Positions 36,365-45,430 of a stretch of DNA of 64,000 nucleotides are shown piece by piece. The stretch is taken from the NCBI GenBank assembly GCA_035764045.1, contig DASTZX010000453.1:1-64000 (forward strand). The letters run 5' to 3'. The notes under the pieces were generated by a model that worked only from the letters and a program-made list of their open reading frames with translations, searched no databases and was not told the origin of the DNA. Origin of the DNA: JAVDCA01 sp035764045 (lineage in GTDB: Bacteria; Pseudomonadota; Alphaproteobacteria; Rhizobiales; Xanthobacteraceae). Positions within the stretch are counted from its first letter, which is position 1; each line of letters starts with the position of its first letter. Both the position numbers and the translations under genes were made by a program.

Positions 36365-37624
36365 ATGATTTCCAGACGTCTCCTTGCGCGTGCTGCCGTC
36401 CTTGCCGCGGCCGCATCCCTGGCGTTCGCCACCGGGGCTTTAGCCCAATCGGGCGAGATCAAGATCGGCTCCAGCATGGCGATGACCGGCGGGCTCGGAC
36501 CCAACGGAAAGTCGGCATTGCTCGCCTGGAAGATCTGGGAAGAGGACGTCAACGCCAAGGGCGGACTGCTCGGCCGCAAGGTCAAGCTGATCTATTACGA
36601 CGATCAGTCGAACCCCTCGACGGTTCCCGGCATCTACACCAAGCTGCTCGACGTCGACAAGGTCGATCTCGTGGTCGGCGGCTACGCGACCGCCATGCTC
36701 GCTCCCGCGATGCCGGTGATCATGCAGCGCAAGAAGGTGTTCATCGGGCTGCTCGGCCTCGCGGTGAACAGCGAGTTCAACTATCCGAACTATTTCGTGA
36801 TGATCCCGTCGGGGCCCGATCCGAAGCCGGCCTTCACCCAGGGCTTCTTCGACATCGCCATGGCGCAGAACCCGAAGCCCAAGACGGTGGCGATCGTCGC
36901 CGCCGACCAGGAATTCTCCCGCAATGCCTCCGACGGCGCGCGGCAGAATGCCAAGAAGCTCGGTCTCAAGATCGTCTATGACAAGAGCTATCCGCCCTCG
37001 ACGACCGACTACACGCCAATCGTGCGCGCGATCCAGGCGACCAATCCCGACATCGTGGTGGTGTGCTCCTATCCGCCCGATTCGGTCGGCATCATCCGCG
37101 CCGTCAACGAGATCGGCTTCAAGCCGAAAATGATCGGCGGCGGCATGGTGGGCCCGCAGAACACGGCCATGAAGGCTCAGCTCGGCCCGCTGCTCAACGG
37201 CTTCGTCAACTACGACTTCTGGCTCCCGGTGCCGAAGATGCAGTTCCCGGGCGTCGCGGACCTGATGAAGAAGTACCAGGAGCGCGCCGGCGCCGAGGGC
37301 GTCGATCCGCTCGGCTACTACATGGCGCCTCAGGCCTATGCCCAGCTGCAGGTGCTGCAGCAGGCGATCACGGCCACCAAGAGCCTCGACGACCAGAAGC
37401 TCGCCGACTACATCCGCGCCAACACGTTCAAGACCGTGCTCGGCGACGTGAAGTTCGGCAAGGGCGGCGAGTGGGCCCAGCCGCGCGTGCTGCAGGTCCA
37501 GTTCCAGAACGTCAAGGGCAACGACGTGGCCCAGTTCAAGGACGTCAAGACGCAGGTCGTGCTGACCCCGTCCGAGTACAAGTCGGGCGACGTGATCTAT
37601 CCTTACGAAAAGGCCAAGCAGTAA
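36365..37624 (+). CDS. Branched-chain amino-acid-type ABC transporter substrate-binding protein (second cluster)
   Basis: The product has 419 residues. A signal peptide (ISRRLLARAAVLAAAASLAF, ending near ALA-Q) precedes the two-lobed domain beginning IKIGSSMAMTGGLGPNGKSA. SRNASDGARQNAKKLGLKIV and the second-lobe sequences are typical of the Leu/Ile/Val or amide-binding class. GGGAGGAA lies six bases before ATG 36365. It ends at a strong terminator and converges on the livFGMH operon on the other strand, so binding protein and permease are separate transcription units. Confidence 0.9.
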   Translation: MISRRLLARAAVLAAAASLAFATGALAQSGEIKIGSSMAMTGGLGPNGKSALLAWKIWEEDVNAKGGLLGRKVKLIYYDDQSNPSTVPGIYTKLLDVDKVDLVVGGYATAMLAPAMPVIMQRKKVFIGLLGLAVNSEFNYPNYFVMIPSGPDPKPAFTQGFFDIAMAQNPKPKTVAIVAADQEFSRNASDGARQNAKKLGLKIVYDKSYPPSTTDYTPIVRAIQATNPDIVVVCSYPPDSVGIIRAVNEIGFKPKMIGGGMVGPQNTAMKAQLGPLLNGFVNYDFWLPVPKMQFPGVADLMKKYQERAGAEGVDPLGYYMAPQAYAQLQVLQQAITATKSLDDQKLADYIRANTFKTVLGDVKFGKGGEWAQPRVLQVQFQNVKGNDVAQFKDVKTQVVLTPSEYKSGDVIYPYEKAKQ

Positions 37625-37648
37625 GCCCTCGCGCTCGCGACACGAACG

Positions 37649-37679
37649 GCCGCGCGGCACACGCCGCGCGGCTTTTTTT
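37649..37679 (+). terminator. Rho-independent terminator of the second binding-protein gene
   Basis: A 9-base-pair perfect stem (GCCGCGCGG at 37649-37657, complement at 37664-37672) with a six-base loop is followed by seven T (37673-37679), 25 bases after the stop codon. Confidence 0.93.
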
Positions 37680-37705
37680 GATGCGCGAATTGCGCGTAGC
37701 GAGCG

Positions 37706-37760
37706 GCGAGTGGCGAACAGGGAAGGGAGAAGCGGCCTCCATTCGCTATTCGCCACTCGC
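37706..37760. repeat. Inverted repeat between convergent units
   Basis: GCGAGTGGCGAA at 37706-37717 is repeated in reverse complement at 37749-37760, with a 31-base spacer. It fills the gap between the terminator at 37679 and the end of livF at 37772. No function is known. Confidence 0.6.
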
Positions 37761-37771
37761 GATTTGCAATC

Positions 37772-38503
37772 TTACAGCCCGAGATAGAACTTCCGGATCA
37801 GATCGTTGTTGTTGAGCTCGTCCGCCGAGCGTCCTTCGAACGCGATCTTCCCGTGCACGATGACGTAACCGCGATCGGCGATGCGCAGCGCCTGCGGAAA
37901 ATTCTGTTCCGCCATCAGCACCGTGAGCTGATAGCTGTCCTTCAGCTCCTTGATCTTGTCGATGGTGCGGCTCACCAGCACCGGCGCGAGGCCGACCGAC
38001 GGCTCGTCGACCAGGAGAATGCGTGGTGCGCTCATCAGCGCCCGCCCGAGCGCCAGCATCTGCTGCTCGCCGCCGCTCATGCTGCCGGCAAGCTGGCTGC
38101 GCCGCTCCGCGAGCCGCGGGAAGGCTTCGAAGCAGAAGTCGAGATTGGCCTTGATCTGCGCGCGCGCCTTCGGCCGGAAGGCGCCGAGCAGCAGGTTCTC
38201 CTCAACGCTCAGGCGCGGAAACAGCCGCCGCCCCTCCGGCACCAGCGCGATACCGAGATCGACGATCTCCTCCGTCGATCGCCCGACGAGGTCGTGCGTG
38301 ATTCCGTCGATCTCCGCCATGATCCGCCCGGCGCTCGGCCGCAGCATTCCCATGATGCTCTTGATCAGCGTGCTCTTGCCGTTGCCGTTGGTGCCGAGCA
38401 GCACGACCGTCTCGCCGCCCGCGACGTCGAGCGTCACGTCCTCGAGCACGCGGACCGCCCCATAGGCTGCATGCAGGCCTTCGACCGTGATGCTATTGGC
38501 CAA
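37772..38503 (-). CDS. livF: ABC transporter ATP-binding protein LivF (second cluster)
   Basis: The product has 243 residues. Walker A GTNGNGKST is near 39, signature SMSGGEQQMLALGRAL near 140, and Walker B ILLVDEPSVGLAP near 160. It is the last gene of the livHMGF operon on the minus strand and overlaps livG by 11 bases. Confidence 0.92.
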   Translation of the reverse strand: MANSITVEGLHAAYGAVRVLEDVTLDVAGGETVVLLGTNGNGKSTLIKSIMGMLRPSAGRIMAEIDGITHDLVGRSTEEIVDLGIALVPEGRRLFPRLSVEENLLLGAFRPKARAQIKANLDFCFEAFPRLAERRSQLAGSMSGGEQQMLALGRALMSAPRILLVDEPSVGLAPVLVSRTIDKIKELKDSYQLTVLMAEQNFPQALRIADRGYVIVHGKIAFEGRSADELNNNDLIRKFYLGL

Positions 38504-39230
38504 TGTAAGCCCTCTCCACTTCGGGATCGCGAATGACCTCGTCGGGACGTCCGTCGGCGATCTTGCGGCCGGAGACCAGGACGACGAGGCGCTGCGAGAA
38601 GTGCATCACCGCGCGCATGATGTGCTCGATGAGGATGACGGTCGTGCCGTGCTCGTTGAGACGGATCAGGAGCGAGACGATGTCGCTCACCTCCGAATGC
38701 GACAGGCCCGCCATCGCCTCGTCGGCGATCAGGAGCTTGGGTTCCGCCGCCATGGCGCGCGCCAGCTCGAGCTTGCGCATGTCGACCTGGGTGAGGTCGC
38801 GCGGGAATTTGTGCGCGCAGTCGACGAGGCCCACGAGGCCCAGAAGCTCGGCGCAGCGCTCGTCCGCCCGCGCGTGCGAGAAGGGGACCGGCTCGGCCGA
38901 GCTGACGGCATAGAGCAGCGGCACCTTGAGATTATCGGCGACCGTCATGCTGGCGAACGGTCGCGGCAGCTGGAAGCTGCGCGCCAGCCCGAGCCGGGTG
39001 CGCGCATGAGCGGGCAGGCCGTTGAGGCCCCGGCCCTCGAACTTGACGGTGCCGGTCTCGTTGGCGAGCGTGCCGCAGAGGCAGTTGACGAGCGTGCTCT
39101 TGCCGGAGCCGTTCGGCCCGATCAGGCCGACCCGCTCTCCCGGAGCGACGTTCAGATCGATTCCGTCGAGGGCTACGAAGCCGCCGAAGCGCTTGCCGAG
39201 TCCTGCGACTTCGAGGAGGGGCGCGTCCAT
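38493..39230 (-). CDS. livG: ABC transporter ATP-binding protein LivG (second cluster), degenerate signature motif
   Basis: The product has 245 residues. Walker A GPNGSGKST is near 40, and the Walker B region KLLIADEAMAGLS keeps its Asp-Glu pair near 170. The usual LSGGQ-type signature is replaced by LTQVDMRKLELARAM, so the conserved Ser-Gly-Gly is missing. The H-loop IEHIMRA is intact. It hydrolyses ATP together with LivF, which has a normal signature. The start lies 58 bases inside the end of livM. Confidence 0.9.
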   Translation of the reverse strand: MDAPLLEVAGLGKRFGGFVALDGIDLNVAPGERVGLIGPNGSGKSTLVNCLCGTLANETGTVKFEGRGLNGLPAHARTRLGLARSFQLPRPFASMTVADNLKVPLLYAVSSAEPVPFSHARADERCAELLGLVGLVDCAHKFPRDLTQVDMRKLELARAMAAEPKLLIADEAMAGLSHSEVSDIVSLLIRLNEHGTTVILIEHIMRAVMHFSQRLVVLVSGRKIADGRPDEVIRDPEVERAYIGQ

Positions 39231-40300
39231 TTCCGTCTCAGCTTCTGAAGATGCGGCTGCACCAGGCCGACCAGGCCCTTGGGTGCGACGATGACGAAGG
39301 CGACCAAGAGCACGCCCACGATCAGCAGGTTCATCTCGGACGAGATGGTCACGGTGACGACCTGTTGCAGCGTGCCGAGCAGGACGGAGCCGATCAGCGG
39401 ACCGAGCCAGCTGGTCGTGCCGCCGATCATCGGCATGGCGATCGCATTGACCGCATAGGGCAAGCCGAACGCCGACGCCGGCTCGAGATAGCCGATGTAG
39501 TAGGGGAAGGGCGCTCCCGCCATGCCCATCAGCGCGCCCGACAGCGTCGTGGCGATCAGCTTGAGCTTGAGCGTCGGGACGCCCGACGCCTCCGCGGCGA
39601 GCTCGTCGTCTCGGATGGTGGCAAACCCGTAGCCGAGCTTGGAGCGTTCGATCGTGCGCGCAATCGCAACCGAGAGGGCGGCGAGCAGGACCATGATCAG
39701 GAACAGATACTGGATGTAGGGGAACTGGTGCCCCAGAATTTCGATGTCGTTCGGCCGGATCACATAGGCGCCGCGCGAGCCGCCGACATAGCTCCAGTTG
39801 ACCACGAAGGTCTGCAGCACGACCGCCAGGGCGAGCGTCGCGATGGCGAAGAATGCGCCGCGCAGCCGCAGCGTGAGATAGCCCGTGCCGAGGCCGATCA
39901 GGCCGGAAATGACCGCCGCGACGGCCATCACGGCCGGGATCGACTGCGGCACCAGATACGTCATAAGGACGTTCTTGAGGCCCTCGTTCTCGGACGCGGT
40001 CAGGTCGAGCAGGCAGTCCTGGCCGGTGAGCGACGTCCAGAAGTCCGGACATAGCCGCGGATCGTGCACGAACTTGTAGAACACCACGCTCGTGTAGGCT
40101 CCGAGCGCGAAGAACGCTGCGGTGCCGAAGTTCACGTAGCCGCAATAGCCGCCGAGAATGTTCCAGGCGGTCGCCAGCACCACGAATTGCAGCACGGTGT
40201 ATCCGGCAAAGAACAGGTAGTCGTTGCCGAACGCGCTGGTGAGCCAGAACACCAGGCCGGCCGCTGCGATCGCGAGGGCGAAGAATACAGGTGCGCGCAC
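39173..40300 (-). CDS. livM: ABC transporter permease LivM (second cluster)
   Basis: The product has 375 residues from a GTG start at 40300, only two bases after the livH stop. Landmarks are TAWNILGGYCGYVNFGTAAF near 48-67 and MIGGTTSWLGPLIGSVLLGT near 300. About ten hydrophobic segments are visible, plus an insertion (HDPRLCPDFWTSLTGQDCLL) in a periplasmic loop with two Cys. The C-terminus is basic and overlaps the livG start by 58 bases. Confidence 0.9.
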   Translation of the reverse strand: MRAPVFFALAIAAAGLVFWLTSAFGNDYLFFAGYTVLQFVVLATAWNILGGYCGYVNFGTAAFFALGAYTSVVFYKFVHDPRLCPDFWTSLTGQDCLLDLTASENEGLKNVLMTYLVPQSIPAVMAVAAVISGLIGLGTGYLTLRLRGAFFAIATLALAVVLQTFVVNWSYVGGSRGAYVIRPNDIEILGHQFPYIQYLFLIMVLLAALSVAIARTIERSKLGYGFATIRDDELAAEASGVPTLKLKLIATTLSGALMGMAGAPFPYYIGYLEPASAFGLPYAVNAIAMPMIGGTTSWLGPLIGSVLLGTLQQVVTVTISSEMNLLIVGVLLVAFVIVAPKGLVGLVQPHLQKLRRKWTRPSSKSQDSASASAAS

Positions 40301-40302
40301 GG

Positions 40303-41178
40303 CTAGCGTCCCAGCAGTCCGGCCGGCCGCACGGCCAGCGTGAGCAGCAACAATCCGAAGGCGACGGCCGGCGCCCACGACGGCCCGAAGAACGTCGAGG
40401 TGAAGCTCTCCACCAGGCCGAGCAGCATGGCGCCGATCAGCGTCCCGGGCAGGCTGCCCAGCCCGCCGAGGACGCAGATCGCGAACACCCGGCCGATATA
40501 GTCGCGGCCGATCGAGGGCTCGACCGGCTGAATGATGATCAGGCACGCGCCCGCGACCGCGCAGGTCGCGATCGACAGTGCAAAAGCGACCCGTTTGATC
40601 TTGACGGGATCGGCGGCCATCAGCCGCAGGGCCTGCTGATCCTGCGCCACCGCCATGATGGCGCGGCCCAGAAAGGTGCGCCCGACGAACAGCTGCAGCG
40701 CCGCCAGCATCAGCAGCGAGACCACGCAGGGAACCACCATCCGCATCGGCAGCTGAGCCAGCCCGATGCTGTAGGTCTTGTCGACGTAGGACGCGTTGAC
40801 ATAGCGGTAGTCGACGCCGAACGCGATGATCAGCGCGACCTCGGTGATGAACAGGATTCCGAAAAAGAATGCGAGCCCGCGCAGCGCCTCCTGGCCGCGC
40901 TTCTCGAACGACACGTAATAGATCTGGTAGATGAACGCGCCGAGCGCGTAGAACGCCGGCAGCGCCAGCAGCCCCACCAGGATGGGATCGATCCCGAAAC
41001 GCTCGTTCACGATGTAGGCGATGTAGGAGCCGACGATGATGAACCCGGGATGCGCGATGTTGACGATGTCGAGGATGCCGAACGAAATCGAGATGCCGAC
41101 CGTCACGGCCGTGTAGAAGCCCCCGAGCAGGAGCCCCGCGATCAGCGCGTTGACCAGGAGATCAGCCGAATCGAACAT
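40303..41178 (-). CDS. livH: ABC transporter permease LivH (second cluster)
   Basis: The product has 291 residues with FGILDIVNIAHPGFIIVGSY near 33-52, the LivH signature, and VLGGLGSLPGTLIGAMLLGL near 240, the coupling region. About eight hydrophobic segments. ATG 41178 is taken; a GTG sits one codon upstream. It heads the livHMGF operon. The 264 bases upstream (41179-41442) show no gene and would hold its promoter. Confidence 0.9.
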   Translation of the reverse strand: MFDSADLLVNALIAGLLLGGFYTAVTVGISISFGILDIVNIAHPGFIIVGSYIAYIVNERFGIDPILVGLLALPAFYALGAFIYQIYYVSFEKRGQEALRGLAFFFGILFITEVALIIAFGVDYRYVNASYVDKTYSIGLAQLPMRMVVPCVVSLLMLAALQLFVGRTFLGRAIMAVAQDQQALRLMAADPVKIKRVAFALSIATCAVAGACLIIIQPVEPSIGRDYIGRVFAICVLGGLGSLPGTLIGAMLLGLVESFTSTFFGPSWAPAVAFGLLLLTLAVRPAGLLGR

Positions 41179-41442
41179 CACCGCCTCGACGGCAGTATTC
41201 GCATCGGGACGGCGCGGTGCTCAAGCGCGGCGCTCCGTCGACGCACGCGGCGAACCGCCGCGCGGCCCGCCCCTCCCGCCGTTCAGGATCGTGCGCCGGC
41301 GCGGCCACAATCGGCATGTGCTCCCCCCACGAGTCGTCAATCTGCGCCCGCATTTCGCGGGCCTGACGCGAGGCCGGCGCCTCGCGCCGAGCGGCTCTGT
41401 TGGTGCAGTGTGCAGGAAGGGCCGTCGGTTGGCTAGCCTCGC

Positions 41443-41892
41443 TCAGGCCGCAGCGGCGTTGCGGACCGACTCCGGGATCTGCAGCGGCTTGTTGGCGCTG
41501 GTCAGGAATTCGACCGTCATGAACACCAGCTCCTTGTCGCCGATGTTCTCCAGGTCGTGCACCTTGTATTCGCCGGCGCCATACGTCTCGTGACGGGTCT
41601 CGCCCGGCTGGTAGGTGTACTCGACCGTCGTGCCGTCCATCAGGTGCTGGCGGCCGCGGCCCCCGGACACTGCTGTCCAGAAATAGTCGAGCACGTGGCG
41701 GTGGAATCCGAACCGCTGGCCGGGCTTGAGACGAATGGTCCATACCCGCACCCGGTCGCTTTCGGAGACGAACTCGCTGCCGACGCAGCCGTTGGGGTTC
41801 TGCGCCTCGCGGTCGAACTCCTGCTGCAGCGCCTTGGGCCACGCGCTCTTGTCGCTGCGAGCGGCCTGCTTGTCGGTCATGGACATCGCCAT
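41443..41892 (-). CDS. Cupin-domain protein
   Basis: The product has 149 residues. A single cupin barrel (about 45-135) has RLKPGQRFGFHRHVLDYFWT as motif 1, with two His in HRH, and YQPGETRHETYGAGEYKVHD as part of motif 2. This suggests a metal site, but the enzymatic role is unknown. ATG 41892 has GGAGG six bases upstream; two further in-frame ATGs (41886, 41880) follow. It is divergent from the second flavin monooxygenase gene and may act in the same pathway. Confidence 0.8.
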   Translation of the reverse strand: MAMSMTDKQAARSDKSAWPKALQQEFDREAQNPNGCVGSEFVSESDRVRVWTIRLKPGQRFGFHRHVLDYFWTAVSGGRGRQHLMDGTTVEYTYQPGETRHETYGAGEYKVHDLENIGDKELVFMTVEFLTSANKPLQIPESVRNAAAA

Positions 41893-41979
41893 CACGTTCC
41901 TCCAGTCATTGTTCGGTTGATTATATAGGGCATTTCCCGGCGACGGGGATATGCCCGGGCGGGCGGAAAGTAAGAGGTC

Positions 41980-43212
41980 ATGGGACAGGACGACGTGCGG
42001 CAGGGCGGCGGGCGGGGGAGGCGCCGGGCCGTGGTCATCGGCGGCTCGATGAGCGGGCTGCTCGCCGGATTGCAGCTGCGCGAGCACGGCTGGGAGGTGG
42101 ACATTTTCGAGCGGGTCGAGACCGAGCTGTCCGGCCGCGGCGCCGGGATCGTGGCCCAGCCCGAGCTGATCGCCATCCTCGAGGCGATGCGGCTCGACAC
42201 CCGGGACCTCGGCGTCGAGATCACGACGCGGCAGATCCTCGACGCCAGCGGCCGCCTGGTCGGCCGGCTCGATTGTCCGCAGGTGCTCACCGCCTGGGAG
42301 CGGGTCTTTCGCGTGTTGCGCGCTGCGTTTCCCTCCGAGCGCTATCACCGCGGCATCGGGCTCAAGGGCTTTGCGCAGACCGAATCCTCGGTTGTCGCGC
42401 ATCTGACCGACGGACGCGCCCTCGCGGCCGATCTCATGGTCGGCGCCGATGGCCTGCGCTCGACCGTGCGCCAGGCCTGCCTGCCGGACATCGCGCCGCT
42501 CTATGCCGGCTACGTGGCATGGCGCTCGCTCATCGCCGAAGAGGCGATCCCGGCCGAGCTGTTCGACTACATGACGTTCTGCCTGCCGCCCGGCGAGCAG
42601 TTCCTCGGCTATCCGGTCGCCGGACCCGACAACGACCTCCGGCCCGGGCACCGTCGCTACAATGTGGTGTGGTACCGTCCGGCGGACGAGCACGGCGAGC
42701 TGCGCCGCCTGCTCACGGACGACCGCGGCGTCACTCACGCGATCTCGATCCCGCCGCCGCTGATCCGCGACGCCGCCATCGCCGACATGCGCGCGGCCGC
42801 CGAGCGCCTGATCGCGCCGGCGCTTCGCGCCATCGTGCCGCTCATGGCCGAGCCGATCCTGCAGCCGATCTACGATATCGAGAGCCCCCGGATGGCGTTC
42901 GGCCGGATCGCGATCATCGGCGATGCCGCGTTCGTGGCGCGGCCGCACGTGGCGGCCGGCGTTTCGAAGGCTGCCGACGATGCGGTCGCGCTCGCCCTCT
43001 CGCTCGAGGCGACCGAGGACGTGGCCGCCGGGCTGCGCCGCTTCGAGGCGCAGCGCCTGCCGATCAACGGCCGCATCATCGAGCGCGCCCGCCAGCTCGG
43101 CGCCTATCTGCAGGCCACGCAGACCGCCGAGGAGCGCGCCCGCTCGGAACGGCATGGCATTCCCGCCGCCGTGATGGCGGAGACGGCGGTGCTGGATTTC
43201 CTTCACGCCTGA
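41980..43212 (+). CDS. FAD-dependent monooxygenase, 2,6-dihydroxypyridine 3-hydroxylase-like, second copy
   Basis: The product has 410 residues, clearly paralogous to the enzyme at 22348. The FAD motif AVVIGGSMSGLLAGLQLREHG is near 17-37, DLMVGADGLRSTVRQA near 150, and IAIIGDAAFVARPHVAAGVS near 308. Both copies share GGSMSGL and the RPH segment after GDA. It would hydroxylate a ring compound with NAD(P)H and O2. It lies next to a cupin gene and near the second ABC importer, mirroring the first copy's setting. Confidence 0.85.
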   Translation: MGQDDVRQGGGRGRRRAVVIGGSMSGLLAGLQLREHGWEVDIFERVETELSGRGAGIVAQPELIAILEAMRLDTRDLGVEITTRQILDASGRLVGRLDCPQVLTAWERVFRVLRAAFPSERYHRGIGLKGFAQTESSVVAHLTDGRALAADLMVGADGLRSTVRQACLPDIAPLYAGYVAWRSLIAEEAIPAELFDYMTFCLPPGEQFLGYPVAGPDNDLRPGHRRYNVVWYRPADEHGELRRLLTDDRGVTHAISIPPPLIRDAAIADMRAAAERLIAPALRAIVPLMAEPILQPIYDIESPRMAFGRIAIIGDAAFVARPHVAAGVSKAADDAVALALSLEATEDVAAGLRRFEAQRLPINGRIIERARQLGAYLQATQTAEERARSERHGIPAAVMAETAVLDFLHA

Positions 43213-43309
43213 CCGGCTCGCCCTGCGGCGTTGTGGAACCGGTTGGCCTGTGCGGAAATCGTCGGCCCGGGGCCGGCACAGGCTCGCTGTTTGGTGTAGC
43301 ATCGGCCCC

Positions 43310-44101
43310 ATGGGTGAGGGGTCGAGGGCGGCGATTCGGTTGCTCGTGGTCGCGGTATGCTTCGCACCGGCAGCGGCGCATGCAGTCGACGAGATCCAGG
43401 TCTACAACGCCGAGATTGCCGAACCCGGGCAGTGGACGCTGCAGCAGCACCTGAACTACGCGATCAACGGCCGCAAGGAGCCGGATTTTCCCGGCGGCCT
43501 CGTTCCCCACCACGCGCTCAACGGCACCCCCGAGCTGGCCTGGGGCGTCTATGATTGGTGGGAGATGGGCTGGTACGCGCCGTTCGCGGTCGATCAGGAC
43601 GGGCGCTTCTTCAGCGACGGATTCAAGTGGCGCAACCTGTTCGTCACCCCGAAGGCCGCCAAGCGCGAGTTCTTCTACGGCGTGAATTTCGAGCTGAGCT
43701 ATTCGACACCGCCGTTCTCGCTCACCAGATACAACATGGAGATCCGCCCGATCATAGGGGTGCGCAAGAACGGTTATGAGCTCATCGTCAATCCTATCGT
43801 CGATCTCGGCTTCGGCCACGACGGTGAGGCCGATTTCGCGCCAGCCGCGCGCTTTGCCCGCAACGTCAAAGGCGATCTATGGGTCGGCGTCGAATACTAT
43901 TCCGACCTGGGGCAGATCGGCAATTTCCTGCCGCTCGCCGAACAGCAGCACAACCTCTACGGCGTGGTCGATTTCAAGCTCGGCCGCTTCGACGTGAATT
44001 TCGGGGTGGGGTATGGCCTCACCGGCGGCTCCGACCGGTGGCTGACCAAGCTGATCATCGGCACCGACCTCAACGATCCGAACATCAAGAACAGGAAGTG
44101 A
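43310..44101 (+). CDS. Exported protein of unknown function, possibly an outer-membrane beta-barrel
   Basis: The product has 263 residues. A signal peptide (RAAIRLLVVAVCFAPAAAHA) is followed by a chain rich in alternating aromatic and polar residues (for example FFYGVNFELSYSTPPFSLTR, WVGVEYYSDLGQIGNFL and FDVNFGVGYGLTGGSDRWLT), as in outer-membrane barrels. No named family is recognised with certainty. ATG 43310 is chosen because it starts the signal peptide; the frame is open to 43250. Confidence 0.6.
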   Translation: MGEGSRAAIRLLVVAVCFAPAAAHAVDEIQVYNAEIAEPGQWTLQQHLNYAINGRKEPDFPGGLVPHHALNGTPELAWGVYDWWEMGWYAPFAVDQDGRFFSDGFKWRNLFVTPKAAKREFFYGVNFELSYSTPPFSLTRYNMEIRPIIGVRKNGYELIVNPIVDLGFGHDGEADFAPAARFARNVKGDLWVGVEYYSDLGQIGNFLPLAEQQHNLYGVVDFKLGRFDVNFGVGYGLTGGSDRWLTKLIIGTDLNDPNIKNRK

Positions 44102-44169
44102 CCGACTGCTCTCTTGCCCGCGACATAGGCGAGCGAAGCGACGCCGTTCTTCGAGCGGCTATGCGCGGG

Positions 44170-44233
44170 CATCCACGTCTTGCAGCTCCCTATGAGAAAG
44201 ACGTGGATGGCCGGAACGAGCCCGGCCATGACG
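44170..44233. repeat. Composite palindromic repeat (one 32-base unit plus a flanking dyad)
   Basis: CATCCACGTCTT at 44170-44181 is mirrored at 44198-44209. The right arm leads into a 32-base hairpin unit at 44202-44233 (GGCCGG and CCGGCC arms). The same 32-base unit recurs in reverse orientation at 61753-61784 with two mismatches. It occupies the convergent gap between two genes. Confidence 0.75.
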
Positions 44234-44245
44234 CTGCCGAGCAAG

Positions 44246-45310
44246 TCACAATCCAAGCAGCTTTTTCGCGTTCAGCCCCGCGATTCCCGCGATCGTCGAG
44301 GAATCGAGCCCGGCCGACACGAGGTGCTCGATCGGCTCGTATTCCGCCATGTCGTAGGGGTAGTCCGTGCCCATCACGATATGGTCGGCGCCGAACGTCT
44401 CGATCAGCGCATGCAGCTGATGCGGCGTGAACACCACGGTGTCGAAATACACTTGGCGCAGATAGTGCGTCGGCGGCTTGGGAAGCCCCGCCTGGCAGTC
44501 CGAGCGCGCCCCCCAGGCATGGTCGATGCGCCCCGCATAGGCTCCGAGATAGCCGCCGCCGTGGACCGCCAGGATCTTCAAGCCCGGATGCCGCTCCAGC
44601 ACGCCGTCGAAGATGAGATAGTGCAGCGCAAGCGTGGTCTCGAATGGGTTGCCGATGACGTTATTGAAGTAGAAGCGCGACAGCCGGGCGCCTTCGGTGA
44701 AGCCCATCGGGTGCAGCAGCACGAGCGCGCCGAGCTCCTCGGCCTTCTTCCAGAACGGCGCAAACGCCGGATCGGACAGCTCGCGCCCCGCCACATTGGT
44801 GAGGATCTGCACGCCTTTGAACTTGTGCGTCTTGATGCAGCGCTCGAGCTCCTTGGCGGCCTCGGTGCCGTCCGGCATCGGCACGGTGCCGAGCGCGACG
44901 AAGCGGTCGGGCTTGCCGGCGACGTACTCGGCGATGCCCTCGTTGACCATGCGCGCCGACTGAACCGCGATGTCGAGCGGCACCGTGTAGTAGCACTGGT
45001 TCGGCGCACACATGACGAGCTGCAGGTCGACCCCCATCGCGTCGAGATCGGCGAGGCGCTCGTCGTAGGCCGTCATGCGCGTCGCCCGATCCGCGTCCTG
45101 GCGGATGTTGAGCGCCTTGGTGTCGGGCGTGGCATAGCGCGCGAGCGGGATGGTCGCGAGATCGAGGTGCGGCTTGACGAACTCGGCCGCGCGCGGAACC
45201 GCGATATGGGCGTGCAGGTCGATCGTGACGCTTTTCGGCCGCGTCGTGCGGCCGGGCTTGCCGGCCGGCCGGGCGGCGGTCGGTGCGTAGCGATTCCAGT
45301 CGTTGGCCAT
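44246..45310 (-). CDS. Amidohydrolase family protein (ACMSD/decarboxylase-like)
   Basis: The product has 354 residues. The metal-site HAH is in VTIDLHAHIAVP near 32, ALVLLHPMG carries a conserved His, ILAVHGGGYLG another, and VMGTDYPYDM the Asp near the C-terminus. This order fits the aminocarboxymuconate-semialdehyde decarboxylase-like group, which decarboxylates or hydrolyses aromatic-ring products using a divalent metal. The substrate is unknown. ATG 45310 has an AGGAG about ten bases upstream. It may form an operon with the CocE-type gene that ends 120 bases upstream on the same strand. Confidence 0.85.
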   Translation of the reverse strand: MANDWNRYAPTAARPAGKPGRTTRPKSVTIDLHAHIAVPRAAEFVKPHLDLATIPLARYATPDTKALNIRQDADRATRMTAYDERLADLDAMGVDLQLVMCAPNQCYYTVPLDIAVQSARMVNEGIAEYVAGKPDRFVALGTVPMPDGTEAAKELERCIKTHKFKGVQILTNVAGRELSDPAFAPFWKKAEELGALVLLHPMGFTEGARLSRFYFNNVIGNPFETTLALHYLIFDGVLERHPGLKILAVHGGGYLGAYAGRIDHAWGARSDCQAGLPKPPTHYLRQVYFDTVVFTPHQLHALIETFGADHIVMGTDYPYDMAEYEPIEHLVSAGLDSSTIAGIAGLNAKKLLGL

Positions 45311-45430
45311 GATCCTCATTCTCCTGGTGTCATCGTCCGCGGAAGCGGACGACCCAGTACTCACGGGATAGTCCGGTCGGTACTGGATGCCCCGCTTGCG
45401 CGTCGGTTGCGCGGGGCACGACCGCGTAAT

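Noticed and set aside
43235..43260. GGAAC upstream of the exported protein at 43310 as an EcfG promoter
   Set aside because: The bases at the right spacing are A-rich and do not resemble CGTT.
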